The notes: generated by a model not told the origin, from the sequence alone. A stretch of 64,000 nt of DNA from DATBGS01 sp036557885 (GCA_036557885.1 DATBGS010000162.1:1-64000); one strand, 5' to 3'. Positions 27,169-37,056 are shown, counted from the first letter of the stretch. Numbers and translations: made by a program.

Positions 27169-28473
27169 TTAGGGTCTGGCAGGAGCACCCGTCACCGACT
27201 TATGGCGCTGAAGCAAGAGAAAACCGCTTACCAGCAGTGCCACGCCAGTGACCGCCAGCGCAGCCCAGAAGCCCCAGACAACGCTATACGCAGTGCTGGT
27301 CAGTCGCTGGCCGGCCAACTGAAAGACCTGCTCTGAGTAATTCTGGAGGGATTGCACCTCCAGCAGGAAAAACGCTTCCAGCACCAGGGCCACCAGCGCT
27401 GTCGTAACGGCCATGATCGCAGCGATGCGCCGCCACAGGCGGCCTTCACCAAGCAGCCAGGCAATCCAGGCGAGGACCAACCCGGCCAGCGGGATAAGCC
27501 AGAGAGAAAGAAAGATATTGACCTGCGGCGTCACGCATGTGGTACACGACCCTGCCACAAAGAACGGCGTCCGCAAGCCGCCAGCAGCTGTGTTCCACCC
27601 AGAAAGCGTGATCGTCTGGGCAACGGTTACTGTCTTTTTCGCGGAAGATACGAGGTAGCCACCAGCCGGGCTGGACAGAGGATCAGGCGTGGAGAACCAG
27701 GGCAGGAAAAACGTGGCACAGAGCACCAGTCCGGCAACCAGAGCCACCTGTCCTGAGAGTCCCAGGTTACGCCAGAAGAGCGCCGTATCGAGGCGACGGC
27801 CTGTATAGAAGACCGAACTGCTGGCGGCGGTTGCTACCAGCGTTGCCCCCAATGCCAGCCAGAAGCCCCCTGCCGCGCTGGTAGAAAACGAAAACACGGC
27901 AGCATGTCCAGAAGGTACTGCCAGGTTATTCAGCAGTGATGCCAGGCCAGTCCTTGTTTGTGGGAGGGCCTGGGCAACACTCAAGCCATAGCCAACTACG
28001 ATAGCCAGCGCAACCAGGCAGAGCACCACAAGAAAGATACGTGTTCTTCCTGCGTCCATCTTCCCCAGGGCCAGGAGCAGCGGCAATACAATCAGCAGCA
28101 GACCCGCCAGAAACACCAACCAGAGCAGCAGAAACGAGAAACTTTCATGAATGGGGCTAATCAGCCCAGGAGTATCCAGGGCAAATGTTCCCCTGGCGAT
28201 GGAAAATCCTGTTGGTGAGGCGGCGTAGTGACTCAGGAAGTGTGGGTCTTTCATTGCTGGAGGATGACATACCGGATCATTGCACGTCAGGTTTGAGGAA
28301 AACCAGGGGAGGAAGAATGAGCCACAGAGGGCAAGCCCGGCAATCATCAGCAGCAGACCAGGCATCCCCAGGTTCTTGAAGCGTGAGTTGGCACGAGCGC
28401 CCCTTGCCGGAGAGGCGGCTGGAGCGCCTCCCCGCGCAGGTGCAGCAGGTTGTTGGTTGAGATTACTCAGCAT
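27169..28473 (-). CDS. Polytopic membrane protein with internal duplication
   Basis: 434 residues. A Pro/Ala/Gly-rich cytosolic N-terminus (about 1-35) is followed by about eight predicted membrane helices. The protein is two related halves: PGLLLMIAGLALCGSFFLPW (about 38-57) is matched by GQVALVAGLVLCATFFLPWF near residue 240, each followed by an extracytoplasmic loop and three more helices. Each loop carries a pair of nearby cysteines (CNDPVC, CTTC), possibly disulfide-bonded. No transporter or enzyme signature was recognised. Confidence 0.8.
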   Translation of the reverse strand: MLSNLNQQPAAPARGGAPAASPARGARANSRFKNLGMPGLLLMIAGLALCGSFFLPWFSSNLTCNDPVCHPPAMKDPHFLSHYAASPTGFSIARGTFALDTPGLISPIHESFSFLLLWLVFLAGLLLIVLPLLLALGKMDAGRTRIFLVVLCLVALAIVVGYGLSVAQALPQTRTGLASLLNNLAVPSGHAAVFSFSTSAAGGFWLALGATLVATAASSSVFYTGRRLDTALFWRNLGLSGQVALVAGLVLCATFFLPWFSTPDPLSSPAGGYLVSSAKKTVTVAQTITLSGWNTAAGGLRTPFFVAGSCTTCVTPQVNIFLSLWLIPLAGLVLAWIAWLLGEGRLWRRIAAIMAVTTALVALVLEAFFLLEVQSLQNYSEQVFQLAGQRLTSTAYSVVWGFWAALAVTGVALLVSGFLLLQRHKSVTGAPARP

Positions 28474-28617
28474 GGCGACTCCTACCTTTCAAAAAAGCCG
28501 TATTTGTTTTGGGTGGGCGGTCAGTCATTTATTATATACCAAAAACAAGAGAAAGGTTGCCCATGTCCTGGGGCAACTGATCTACGTTTCAGGAAAGTAG
28601 GGGGCATCTACAGAAGA

Positions 28618-28654
28618 AGGATGCGCAGGTCGCTGGCAGCGACCTGCGCATCCT
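28618..28654 (-). terminator. Perfect 16-bp hairpin after the repeat lipoprotein gene
   Basis: Arms 28618-28633 and 28639-28654 (beginning AGGATGCGCAGG) are perfectly complementary, with a 5-nt loop. It lies 41 bp past the stop of the leftward lipoprotein gene and before the next leftward gene. Only a weak pyrimidine run follows on the minus strand. Confidence 0.6.
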
Positions 28655-28694
28655 CGATTAATCAGAAACTATGCTAGCGGATGGGGAGCTTACC

Positions 28695-29861
28695 CTAGCT
28701 GCACGTGCCAGTCGGGGCCACCAGCGCTGACGTGATCTGATTTGGGCTGTTCACAATCATGCCCCCATTGCCTGGATAGGTGTGGTCAGGTGGCAGCTTG
28801 CCTGCCCAAGTAAAACTGTAGGTGGCGGTTGTCTGCCCGGCGGCAACAGTAAGGCTCGCGTTGGTCGAACTGCGCCCATTGTTTACCGTGTATTCAAATT
28901 GAATCGTTCCTCCTGGGCCATTCGGGGCGATATGGAAGGTTGCTGTGTAGGTCACGGTAGTCTGCGTTCCGCAGGTTGTCCCGGCAATACTGGCCGGGCT
29001 GATCGTCATCGAAACGCCCGTCACCTGGAACGGCGCAGCAGCACCACAAGAGCCATTCGGTTGGACCTGCGGTGACTGAACTGCATTGGGGTTCGTCACC
29101 ATGACTTCCGCAATCCCTGGATAGGTGTGGTCGGGCGGGAGCGTCCCTGAACTGGTAAACGTGTAGGTCGCTGTCGTCTGCCCTGGACTGACTGGAATGC
29201 TGGCGGGAGTGGAGGACCGTCCATTGTTCAGCGTGTATTCAAACTGAATGGTACCTCCAGCCGTTCCTGCCGGAATATGGAAAGTCGCGGTATATGTCAG
29301 GGTGACAGAGCTTCCGCACGCCGTTCCCGCAATCGAGGCCGGACTCACCGCCAGATCAACACTCGTTACCTGGAACGGTGTGGCAGCGTTGCAAGAGCCG
29401 TTCGGTTGGACCTGTGGCGATTGGACCGAGTTAGGACTCGTCACCATGACTTCCGCCACACCTGGATACGTGTGATCGGGTGGAAGCGTCCCCGAACTGG
29501 TAAACGTGTAGGTTGCCGTTGTTTGTCCGGGGTTGACCGCAACACTGGCGGGAGTGGAAGACCGCCCATTATTCAGCGTGTACTCAAACTGGATAGTTCC
29601 CCCGCCAGTCCCTGCCGGGAGATGGAAGGTCGCGGTGTACGTCAATGTGATGGAGCTTCCGCACGCCGTCCCCGTGATGCTATCAGGACTTACCGCCAGA
29701 TCAACGCTGGTGACGCTGAAAGGTGGTGCCGTTGGGGCAGAACTGGAGCCTGTATTGCTATAGGGGGCGCAGGCAGTGAGAACATACACTGCCAGACAGG
29801 CGAGAGCAAGTTTGAGAAGCGAACGACTGATAAGATGCTGGCGAAGCGCTTGCTGTGACAT
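28695..29861 (-). CDS. Lipoprotein with three tandem ~108-residue repeats
   Basis: 388 residues. The N-terminus carries a lipoprotein signal with lipobox LTAC (Cys31). Three tandem repeats follow, each starting near FxVTxVxxxxxP and containing TACGS or TTCGT, TLTYTATFHxP, GGTIQFEYTxNNGRSST and LPPDHTYPG. Repeats 1 and 2 are nearly identical, repeat 3 more divergent. Each repeat has an all-beta, Ig-like pattern with two cysteines, one early (ACG/TCG) and one at the end (GSC/GTC). It is probably anchored to the outer face of the membrane. Function unknown. Confidence 0.8.
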   Translation of the reverse strand: MSQQALRQHLISRSLLKLALACLAVYVLTACAPYSNTGSSSAPTAPPFSVTSVDLAVSPDSITGTACGSSITLTYTATFHLPAGTGGGTIQFEYTLNNGRSSTPASVAVNPGQTTATYTFTSSGTLPPDHTYPGVAEVMVTSPNSVQSPQVQPNGSCNAATPFQVTSVDLAVSPASIAGTACGSSVTLTYTATFHIPAGTAGGTIQFEYTLNNGRSSTPASIPVSPGQTTATYTFTSSGTLPPDHTYPGIAEVMVTNPNAVQSPQVQPNGSCGAAAPFQVTGVSMTISPASIAGTTCGTQTTVTYTATFHIAPNGPGGTIQFEYTVNNGRSSTNASLTVAAGQTTATYSFTWAGKLPPDHTYPGNGGMIVNSPNQITSALVAPTGTCS

Positions 29862-30019
29862 TGTGGTTCTCCTGAAAGGGCGCTGGGCGGCAGGACAAGA
29901 ATGATACTGCTGCTACATGCTGTTTTCTCGCTAAACATGTCGGACCTCAGCCAAAAATGTTACAGACACGCCTGAATCTCACAGTGTCTTTCCAACAGCC
30001 TGCTGGATGAGGAGCACAA

Positions 30020-31360
30020 GTGCAGTTCTTGCCAATGCAGGCATTGTCTGGTAGGATAAGGCTGCAAGTAGGGACGGGTTTTGAAAGGCAGATACCCTCA
30101 GTGCGAGTTGGCATTATTGGAGGCGGAGCATCTGGGCTGATTACTGCGTGGCTGTTAGAGGGGCAGCACGCAGTAACCCTGTTTGAGAAGCAGGCACGAC
30201 TAGGAGGCCATGCCCAGACAATTCAGGTGGAACAGGAAGGCCGGGCCATTGGGATTGATGCAGGCTTTGAATTCTTTTCACCTGCCATGTTCCCACTTTT
30301 GACCCGCCTGCTGAAGCACTCAGGTGTGGCAGTGCGCCAATTCCCCATGACCCTCACCCTCTACACGCCGAATCAGCGCAAGGTTTCCCTCATTCCGCCC
30401 ATCAGAAACAGACGAGTGGTCTGGTCAGCGTTCGCCCTCCGACCGCTCGCGGATATGCTGCAATTCCTCCAGGTCATCAATCGGGGCCTGGCGTTGATGC
30501 AGTCCCAGAACACATCCCTCACTCTGGAACAGTTTCTGACCTCGCTCCCACTCACTGCTGCGTTCAAGCGCGAGTTTCTCTATCCACTGTTTCTAGCCGG
30601 GTGGTGCCTGGACCTGGAAGAGTTCAAGGGCTTCTCCGCCTACAATATCCTGTCTTACTACTCATTGAACCGGCCATCAGGACTCTCGGCCAAACCCTGG
30701 ACGGAGGTAGAAGGAGGCACCCAGGTCTACATCCAGGCGCTGACCCAGGCGTTGTCGCGTGCCGAAATCAAGCTCCAGGCCACCATCACCCGCGTGGCAC
30801 GCGCTGGTCAAGGCTACACCATCCACCTGGCTGATGGGAGTGCCTACGAGTTCGATCATCTGGTCCTGGCAACCAATGCCCCAGAGGCGCGTGACTTGCT
30901 GGCGCCACTGGCTGGACAGGAAGCGCTCACGCAGCTTTTAGGCGCCTTTGAGTATTTCAAGACCACCATCGCTGTTCATGGCGACCTGCGTTTGATGCCA
31001 GCCAGAAAGGACCACTGGTCAGTGGTCAATATGCGCTTCGATGGCACACACAGTTCAGCAACCGTTTGGAAGCACTGGAAGAGTCGCACCCCCATCTTGA
31101 AAAGCTGGATTACCTACGAAGATCGCTTGCCAGAGCCGCTCTTTGCGCTCGCTGCATACGTTCATCCCAAGGTCACTCCCGCCTATTTTCAAGCACAAAC
31201 AAAGTTGGCAGCCTTTCAAGGGCAAGACCGGCTCTGGCTGGTAGGTGTATATACTCAAGGGGTGGATTGCCATGAGAGTGCCATCGGCTCCGCCATCAGA
31301 GTAGCACAACAACTTGCCCCGCATTCGCCCCGACTCAAGCTCTTGCTAATGGATCACTAA
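30020..31360 (+). CDS. FAD-dependent amine oxidase/desaturase-like flavoprotein
   Basis: 446 residues; GTG start with GAGGAG six bases upstream. The dinucleotide-binding motif VGIIGGGASG lies at about 31-40, followed by LFEKQARLGGHAQTI, the GG motif contact for FAD. IDAGFEFFSP and a C-terminal IRVAQQL segment fit the NAD(P)-binding Rossmann/flavin amine oxidase family. The family includes amine oxidases, phytoene desaturases and cyclopropane-fatty-acid-associated flavoproteins; substrate is not resolved here. It is monocistronic and convergent with the truncated permease. Confidence 0.8.
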   Translation: MQFLPMQALSGRIRLQVGTGFERQIPSVRVGIIGGGASGLITAWLLEGQHAVTLFEKQARLGGHAQTIQVEQEGRAIGIDAGFEFFSPAMFPLLTRLLKHSGVAVRQFPMTLTLYTPNQRKVSLIPPIRNRRVVWSAFALRPLADMLQFLQVINRGLALMQSQNTSLTLEQFLTSLPLTAAFKREFLYPLFLAGWCLDLEEFKGFSAYNILSYYSLNRPSGLSAKPWTEVEGGTQVYIQALTQALSRAEIKLQATITRVARAGQGYTIHLADGSAYEFDHLVLATNAPEARDLLAPLAGQEALTQLLGAFEYFKTTIAVHGDLRLMPARKDHWSVVNMRFDGTHSSATVWKHWKSRTPILKSWITYEDRLPEPLFALAAYVHPKVTPAYFQAQTKLAAFQGQDRLWLVGVYTQGVDCHESAIGSAIRVAQQLAPHSPRLKLLLMDH

Positions 31361-31426
31361 CCTCCCCTGCTCTCTTGTGAGACAAATGCTTCTAATCACC
31401 ATGCCTGCTGGCGAGCCTGAAAAGCA

Positions 31427-32065
31427 TCATCCTCTGCGTGACTGAGGCAATGAGCCACGCACCAGACGTTGCAAGATGTCCCAGGCATCAGCGGGTTCAG
31501 GAGCCAGGAAGCTATAGACCGCACCCAAGGCAAAGGACGCCAGCGCCAGCAAGGCCACCCAGAAGAACCAGGCGTCGGGTGTCACCAGGGGAATCCAGGG
31601 GCCAGTGAAAACCAGCCATAGGCAGGCAGCCGTTGCAATGATACCCACCAGTGAGGACGCCCACATCAAAGCTGGTGAAGGGCCGCCCACGCGATTAGCA
31701 AGAGCCTGATTGCGCACAATGAGCACCGCACCCACCACAAAAAGAGCAAGCGCAGAAATTGCCCACAGCACTACCGCCGAGGCTGAAATTAAGGTATAAA
31801 CAATGATCTCAAACCCGGCTCCCTGAGCAGAAAGAAGGAGTGCCACCATAAAAACGCCCAGCTTCACCACCACCAGGATCAGCGTCTGTGCATTAACGGC
31901 GTTACGCGGTACACCAGTTCCGTCCAATTTACTCAGGCCCAGAGGCAGGCGCCGATCCAAAGAAGCCATGACGACCAGGCGACTTTGCACAATACTATAG
32001 GCCCCACTGCTCACAATGTAAAAGGTACACAGCATCAGCACAGAGAGTGAGCTGAGAATCTGACC
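31427..32065 (-). pseudogene. Amino acid permease (APC family), C-terminal half only
   Basis: About 210 codons of recognisable APC permease: LSSLSVLMLCTFYIVSSGAY, then QSRLVVMASLDRRLPLGLSKL and GVPRNAVNAQT, the loop typical of the second half of the transporter, followed by four more membrane helices and a soluble tail. The N-terminal half is absent: similarity stops at about 32065 where a TnpB fragment begins on the other strand, and nothing like the missing half appears to the right. The gene was truncated by an insertion/deletion event and should be inactive. Confidence 0.75.
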
Positions 32066-32930
32066 GACGCATGGCGCTGACATCGGGGCGGCCAAACTCT
32101 GGTATGACCAGGACAAAAAGCGGTTCTACCTGCTGGTCTCCATCGAAGTTGAGATACCCGACCCCAACCCGGCGATGGGAGGTCAGATCGTGGGCATTGA
32201 TGTGGGGCAGCGCTACCTGGCTACCGTGACAACCCCAACCAATCAAAGCCAGTTCTACAGCGGGAAGGAGATACGCGCCAAGACGGACCATGTGGCCCGT
32301 CTGCAAAAGCGACTTCGGCAAAAAGGCACTCGCTCTGCCACGAGAAAGCGCATTGCGCTCAGCAGACGAGAGAGACGGCTCAAGCTGAATACCAACCACA
32401 CGATAGCGAAGCAGATCATCCTGACCCATCCCACGAGTTTCATCGGCTTGGAAGATTTGAATGGCATTCGAGAGCGAACCAAACGACGCAAATACCGACG
32501 CAAAGGGAAGAAGTTGGTTCCTCTCTCGAAAAAGGAACGCAAGGCCAGCCGCCACGCCTCCAAGTGGACCTTTGCCGAGTTGCAGGGCTTTATCGCCTAC
32601 AAGGCGCTCCTTGCAGGCAGTCTGGCGATCAAGATTGATGCCGATTACACCAGCCAGATGTGTTCCCGGTGTGGCTTTACCAGTCCAAAGAACCGGCCCG
32701 AGATGCGGGCGCTCTTTGTCTGTCAGAACCCGCTGTGCCATTTCATCCTCCATGCCGATTTGGTAGGAGCCAGAAACATCTGCCTGCGAACGCTTCTCAT
32801 CCGGCAAGACTGGATGGCAACGGGCGTCTTGTCAGTACGCCCTGATGTGTCAGACCGCGAAGCCAAAGTCGCACGTCTCTCCAGATATGCGGAATTGCGG
32901 TGGAGTCTGGACACAAGCTCTCCTCCGTGA
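32064..32930 (+). pseudogene. tnpB: IS605/IS607-type TnpB, N-terminally truncated
   Basis: The frame opens after TGA 32061 and reads GADIGAAKLWYDQDKKRFYL, VEIPDPNP, then GIDVGQRYLATV (RuvC-I Asp), FIGLEDLNGIRERT (RuvC-II Glu), a zinc finger with CSRCGF and CQNPLCH, and HADLVGARNI (RuvC-III Asp). All three RuvC acidic residues and the zinc cysteines survive, but the N-terminal helical and most of the wedge domain are gone, so RNA-guided cleavage is not expected. There is no tnpA. A hairpin at 32918-32940 overlaps the 3' end, where the guide-RNA scaffold of such elements normally lies. Confidence 0.85.
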
Positions 32931-33188
32931 GGCGGGAGAGTAACTGACAAGGTTCGTCGCTACAACCGATGCTTCCTTTGCATGGGGTGTTTTGTAAATC
33001 ACCCAGGCAGGAGCAAATCCACTTCATCCGAATAGAGAGTATAGGAATGCGTGCAAGCGCTGTCAATACTCTGCTCGCATTCTAGGAAAAAAAGCTGGTT
33101 TTGCGACTTTTTGAAGGCAAGAGCACAGCAAAGCCCGCCTGGTTTGGGGCATCTATGGTAGGTGCCAGAGATGCCGTTCACAGGGGTC

Positions 33189-33596
33189 TCACTGTGGCGC
33201 ATTCCAGGCAAAGAACTCTAGCAAATGGCTATCAGGGTCTTCTACGAAGGCTTGCATCGCCCCATCTCCACGCTCCTGAGGGCCTCCAACGACCTCAATG
33301 CCCTGCGACTGAAGGTAGGCGAGCCACTCATCCAGATGAGCCACCTCAAATGCCAAGTGGTGTCCCCTGCCCGTGCGGGCTGCTTCACGTGGCACCCCAA
33401 AGCCAACGGGGGCAGCAGTATCCCTGGCATCAATCAAGTGTATCTGGAACCCGTCTCCCTGGAACCACAAGCCTCCAAATGTGAACGTGCTGGGACGTGG
33501 GGTTTCTTTCAACTTCAGCACCTCACCATAGAACCATCGTGACCGCTCAAGGCTCTTTACCACGAGCGTGCTGTGATCAAAACGAAGTATGTGCAT
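33189..33596 (-). CDS. VOC/glyoxalase-family protein
   Basis: 135 residues; ATG with AGAGGAAAG upstream. It has the paired beta-alpha-beta-beta-beta modules of the vicinal oxygen chelate fold: LRFDHSTLVVKSLERSRWFYGEVL at the start, HHLAFEV in the middle (metal histidine) and VEDPDSHLLEFF at the end (metal glutamate). Family members are glyoxalases, dioxygenases and fosfomycin- or bleomycin-resistance proteins; the substrate here is open. It is monocistronic. Confidence 0.85.
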   Translation of the reverse strand: MHILRFDHSTLVVKSLERSRWFYGEVLKLKETPRPSTFTFGGLWFQGDGFQIHLIDARDTAAPVGFGVPREAARTGRGHHLAFEVAHLDEWLAYLQSQGIEVVGGPQERGDGAMQAFVEDPDSHLLEFFAWNAPQ

Positions 33597-34422
33597 CTTT
33601 CCTCTTTCCTTGCTGCCTCGTATACTCTCAGTTTAGAGGGCTGTCGGAGCAAAATTCTCCCGCCACCCCAGAGTAAGCCTTCCCTCTCATAGCCTTGAAA
33701 GTCGTTGTATGAGACTCGTTTCGAGGACGCTGGGCTTTCTGAGGGAAAGAAAGTCGCAAGGAAAGTATAACAGACACTAGCACCCCTTTCTTCCTCCCTG
33801 ACCCGCTTCTACTTGACAAATAGCTCACGAATGCTTATTCTTAGAATAAAGGTCGCTGCATTACACTCGTTTAGACTCTTTCCCTCGTTATAAACCCTTT
33901 GCTCAGATAAAAAATCAACGCGAAACTCAACACGGCGACTGGTGGAACCTGAAAAGGCGCCTCTGCCGGTTTGACGTGGTACTCATAAGCTGCGCAACCT
34001 CTGGCGCATCTTCCCGCGTCAGATGTCTTTGCGCCTGCCGACGGCTGCTCACCGCTGGCAGGAGCCACCAGGAGTAGAACTGGCGTGCTGCTGACTGATG
34101 CAGCGCACCATTGAGCAAAGGGGGTGAGCGTTGATGTCCTTAGTGACCTGAGCGGCAAGCTCCGCCAAAGCGTGTCATTTTCACCGTACCAGCACGACGA
34201 CCTGGCATTGGCGAGACAGGACCAAACCCCACACGTACCCGGCACAGTCAACGACGACTGTTTCCAACGAAGCAGTGGAGCGTCGGTTGGCTTCAGCGAG
34301 AAGCCAGCATGATAGCACCACCAATGGCGAGTACACCGAGGCTTGTGACCGTTTTACACACGCATATTCGGCGGGACAGCGGCGTAAAAGGATGCGCCGC
34401 GCCGTACAATTTCGGAGGACAA
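33597..34422. other. Long intergenic region, no gene recognised
   Basis: Several short frames occur but none has a family resemblance together with a ribosome site. Contents seen: the promoter-like element at 33813-33849 and, at the right end, the ribosome site GGAGG (34414-34418) of the protease gene. Confidence 0.5.
33813..33849 (+). promoter_or_regulatory. Promoter with palindrome over the -10 box
   Basis: TTGACA (33813-33818), 17 bp, TATTCT (33836-33841). The -10 lies inside a perfect 15-bp palindrome TTATTCT-T-AGAATAA (33835-33849), a typical repressor arrangement. The next supported plus-strand gene starts about 570 bp downstream. Confidence 0.45.
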
Positions 34423-36963
34423 ATGAATAGCGCTTTTTTGCGCAAAGCGTTCTTGACGCTGGCTCTGGTGGCTCTGACCATCCTGGGACTGAGCGCCAGC
34501 ACCTGGTACAACAGCGTGTCAACCACTCAGGGGATGGTGACAATAGCTGGCACACTTCCGCAGGGCATCAGCCAGGCACAGGTAGTTGGCGACACCAGCG
34601 CATCCCAGCAACTTCAGCTTTCGATTAGCCTGCCTCTGCGCAATGCAACCGCTCTCAAAGCAATGCAGCGCGATATGTACGATCCCTCTTCCCCCGCCTA
34701 TCATCAATTCCTCACTCCCGCCCAGTTTAATCAGTGGTTTGCACCCACGCAGGCCACTGTAGATCGAGTTACCGCCTGGCTCAAACAGCAAGGCTTGCAA
34801 GTGGGCAGCGTCGCCTCCAACCATCTCCTTGTTGACGCCAGCGGCAGCGTCGCGCAAGTGGAACGCGCCTTCCAGGTGCAGATCAAGAACTATAATTTGA
34901 ATGGCCGCAGCTTCTACGCGCCAGACAGAAACCCCTTGTTGCCAACCAACCTGAGCGACGCCATCCAGGGAGTCAACGGGCTGGATAACATGGCAACCTG
35001 GCACCCGCTGCTTCAGCCGCACATTGCGGCAACTGGACCTGGCGGCGGATTCACGCCCAGCGAACTGCGCACCGCCTACGATTTTAACGGCATCATCAGC
35101 AATGGCGATCAAGGCGATGGGCAAACAGTAGCCATCTTTGAACTGGATGGCTACAAAGCCAGCGACGTGACCACCTACGAAAGCAATTATGGGCTGACCG
35201 GTGGCACGTTCTCAAACATCCTGGTTGACGGCGCCACCGGCTCAGCAGGAGCCGGCGCTATTGAAGTCGTCCTGGATATGGAAGTGGTCTTCGCGGTTGC
35301 GCCGCATGTGACCGAACGGATTTATGAAGGCCCGAACTCCACCACAGGCGTCAACGACACCTATAACCGCATCGTCACCGATAACGTTGCCAAGGTGATG
35401 AGCACCAGTTGGGGCCTGTGCGAAGCCAGCAGCGGCAACACGGAACTGCAAACGCTTGATAATATCTTCACCGCAGGCGCCACCCAAGGCATTTCCTTCT
35501 TCGCGGCATCTGGCGACTCCGGCGCCTATGACTGCAACACTACCTCGCTCGCCGTAGACTCCCCAGCCGATGACCCGAATGTCAGCGGCGTGGGTGGCAC
35601 CTTCCTGACGGTTGGCGCAGGCGGCACGTATATCAGTGAAAGCGCCTGGAACTGCTCCACCTGCACCGGGCGCGGCCCGAAGGGTGAAGGTGGCGGTGGC
35701 GGCCTCAGCACCTTCTTCTCCAAACCATCCTGGCAGATTGGCCCCGGCACCACCAACAGCTTCTCCAATGGAAAGCGCCAGGTGCCCGACATCAGCGCCG
35801 ACGCCGACCCTAACAGCGGTTACTCGGTCTTCTGCACGACCACCGCCTCAGGGTGCAGCGCGGCGAATGGCTGGATTTCCGTAGGCGGCACCAGCGCGGC
35901 GGCTCCTTTGTGGGCTGGCGCGGCAGCCGACATCAACCAGTACCTCACCGGGCTAGGACAATCGCGTCTGGGCTTTGCCAACCCAACATGGTATCTGCTC
36001 GCCTGCAACAGCCAGACATTTACCCCGTTCCATGATGTCACCAGCGGGAACAACCTGTTCTATCCCACAACTGCGGGGTACGACCAGGCGTCAGGCGTTG
36101 GCACCCCGGATGTCTGGAACATCGCCCGCGATCTGGGCGCTGGCATCAGCAGCACCTGCGGTGGTGGCACCGGGAATGACTTCTCGATCAGCGCCAATCC
36201 CACGAGCCTGACCATTGCCCAGGGCAGCAACGGCACATCCACCATCAGCACCGCTGTCACCAGCGGTACGGCGGGCACCGTGAGCCTCACCGCAAGCGTC
36301 TCGCCGACTGGCCCAACTGCCGCACTGAACCCAACCTCGGTCACGGCTGGCGGCTCCTCCACGCTCACCGTCACAGTGGGCGCGACCGTCGCAACCGGCA
36401 CGTATACCGTCACCGTCACAGGCACTGAGGGCACGGCTGTCCACAGCACATCGGTCACAGTCAACGTGACCACTTCAGGCGGGGGCGGCAGCCAGTTGAT
36501 CGTCAATGGTGGTTTCGAGAACGGCCAGACCCCCTGGGTGGAAAGCTCCTCTGGTGGCTTCCAGATCATTGATCCGACCAGGCCACACACCGGCGCTGAG
36601 AGCGCCTTCCTCTGTGGCTACAATCGCTGCAATGACCAAATCTGGCAGGCCGTAACCTTGCCTGGCACCATAACGCATGTGACGCTGACTTTCTGGTGGT
36701 ATATGAGCACCAGCGAGCGTGGCACTACCTGCTTCGACTTCTTCAGAGTTCGCGTACGGACTTCGACTGGTGCTACCATTTCAACGCCGTTCAGCAAGTG
36801 TAACGCCAATGCGAACAACGGCTGGCAGCAGGTGACGATTGACCTGACTACCACGCTTCAGAGTCGCGCTGGGCAGACCATCCAAATCTACTTCCAGGGG
36901 ACAACGGATAGCTCTCTCATCACCAGCGTCTTCGTTGATGATGTCACCCTGAACGTTTCATAG
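34423..36963 (+). CDS. Exported sedolisin-family (S53) protease with C-terminal beta domain
   Basis: 846 residues from ATG 34423, chosen because GGAGG stands at 34414-34418. A Sec signal/anchor (KAFLTLALVALTILGLSAS) precedes a pro-kumamolisin activation domain (about 30-190; YHQFLTPAQFNQWFAP). The S53 catalytic domain has Glu281 and Asp285 in IEVVLDMEV, the oxyanion-hole Asp in SGDSGAYDC, and Ser491 in GGTSAAAP; DASGVGTPD-type calcium-site sequence appears near the end (GYDQASGVGTPD). An Ig-like linker follows (about 580-690), then a jelly-roll-like domain (LIVNGGFENG to the C-terminus). Sedolisins are acid serine-carboxyl proteases secreted by acidophilic or soil bacteria. The prodomain would be removed by self-cleavage at low pH. 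Confidence 0.92.
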   Translation: MNSAFLRKAFLTLALVALTILGLSASTWYNSVSTTQGMVTIAGTLPQGISQAQVVGDTSASQQLQLSISLPLRNATALKAMQRDMYDPSSPAYHQFLTPAQFNQWFAPTQATVDRVTAWLKQQGLQVGSVASNHLLVDASGSVAQVERAFQVQIKNYNLNGRSFYAPDRNPLLPTNLSDAIQGVNGLDNMATWHPLLQPHIAATGPGGGFTPSELRTAYDFNGIISNGDQGDGQTVAIFELDGYKASDVTTYESNYGLTGGTFSNILVDGATGSAGAGAIEVVLDMEVVFAVAPHVTERIYEGPNSTTGVNDTYNRIVTDNVAKVMSTSWGLCEASSGNTELQTLDNIFTAGATQGISFFAASGDSGAYDCNTTSLAVDSPADDPNVSGVGGTFLTVGAGGTYISESAWNCSTCTGRGPKGEGGGGGLSTFFSKPSWQIGPGTTNSFSNGKRQVPDISADADPNSGYSVFCTTTASGCSAANGWISVGGTSAAAPLWAGAAADINQYLTGLGQSRLGFANPTWYLLACNSQTFTPFHDVTSGNNLFYPTTAGYDQASGVGTPDVWNIARDLGAGISSTCGGGTGNDFSISANPTSLTIAQGSNGTSTISTAVTSGTAGTVSLTASVSPTGPTAALNPTSVTAGGSSTLTVTVGATVATGTYTVTVTGTEGTAVHSTSVTVNVTTSGGGGSQLIVNGGFENGQTPWVESSSGGFQIIDPTRPHTGAESAFLCGYNRCNDQIWQAVTLPGTITHVTLTFWWYMSTSERGTTCFDFFRVRVRTSTGATISTPFSKCNANANNGWQQVTIDLTTTLQSRAGQTIQIYFQGTTDSSLITSVFVDDVTLNVS

Positions 36964-36993
36964 CCTCATCGCTTTGCCATCGTGCTGGACAAA

Positions 36994-37026
36994 CCCTGGA
37001 GGAGTTCTTCCTCCAGGGCTTTTTTG
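36994..37026 (+). terminator. Rho-independent terminator of the protease gene
   Basis: Stem CCCTGGAGGA / TCCTCCAGGG (36994-37003 and 37009-37018) with a 5-nt loop and a run of six T starting at 37020. It is a textbook intrinsic terminator 30 bp after the stop. Confidence 0.92.
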
Positions 37027-37056
37027 TCTTTGCTCATACCGCTGAGGGGTGATTCT

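Noticed and set aside
33871..34251. 126-codon minus-strand frame in the 826-bp gap
   Set aside because: No ribosome site, skewed composition and no similarity; not enough to call a gene.
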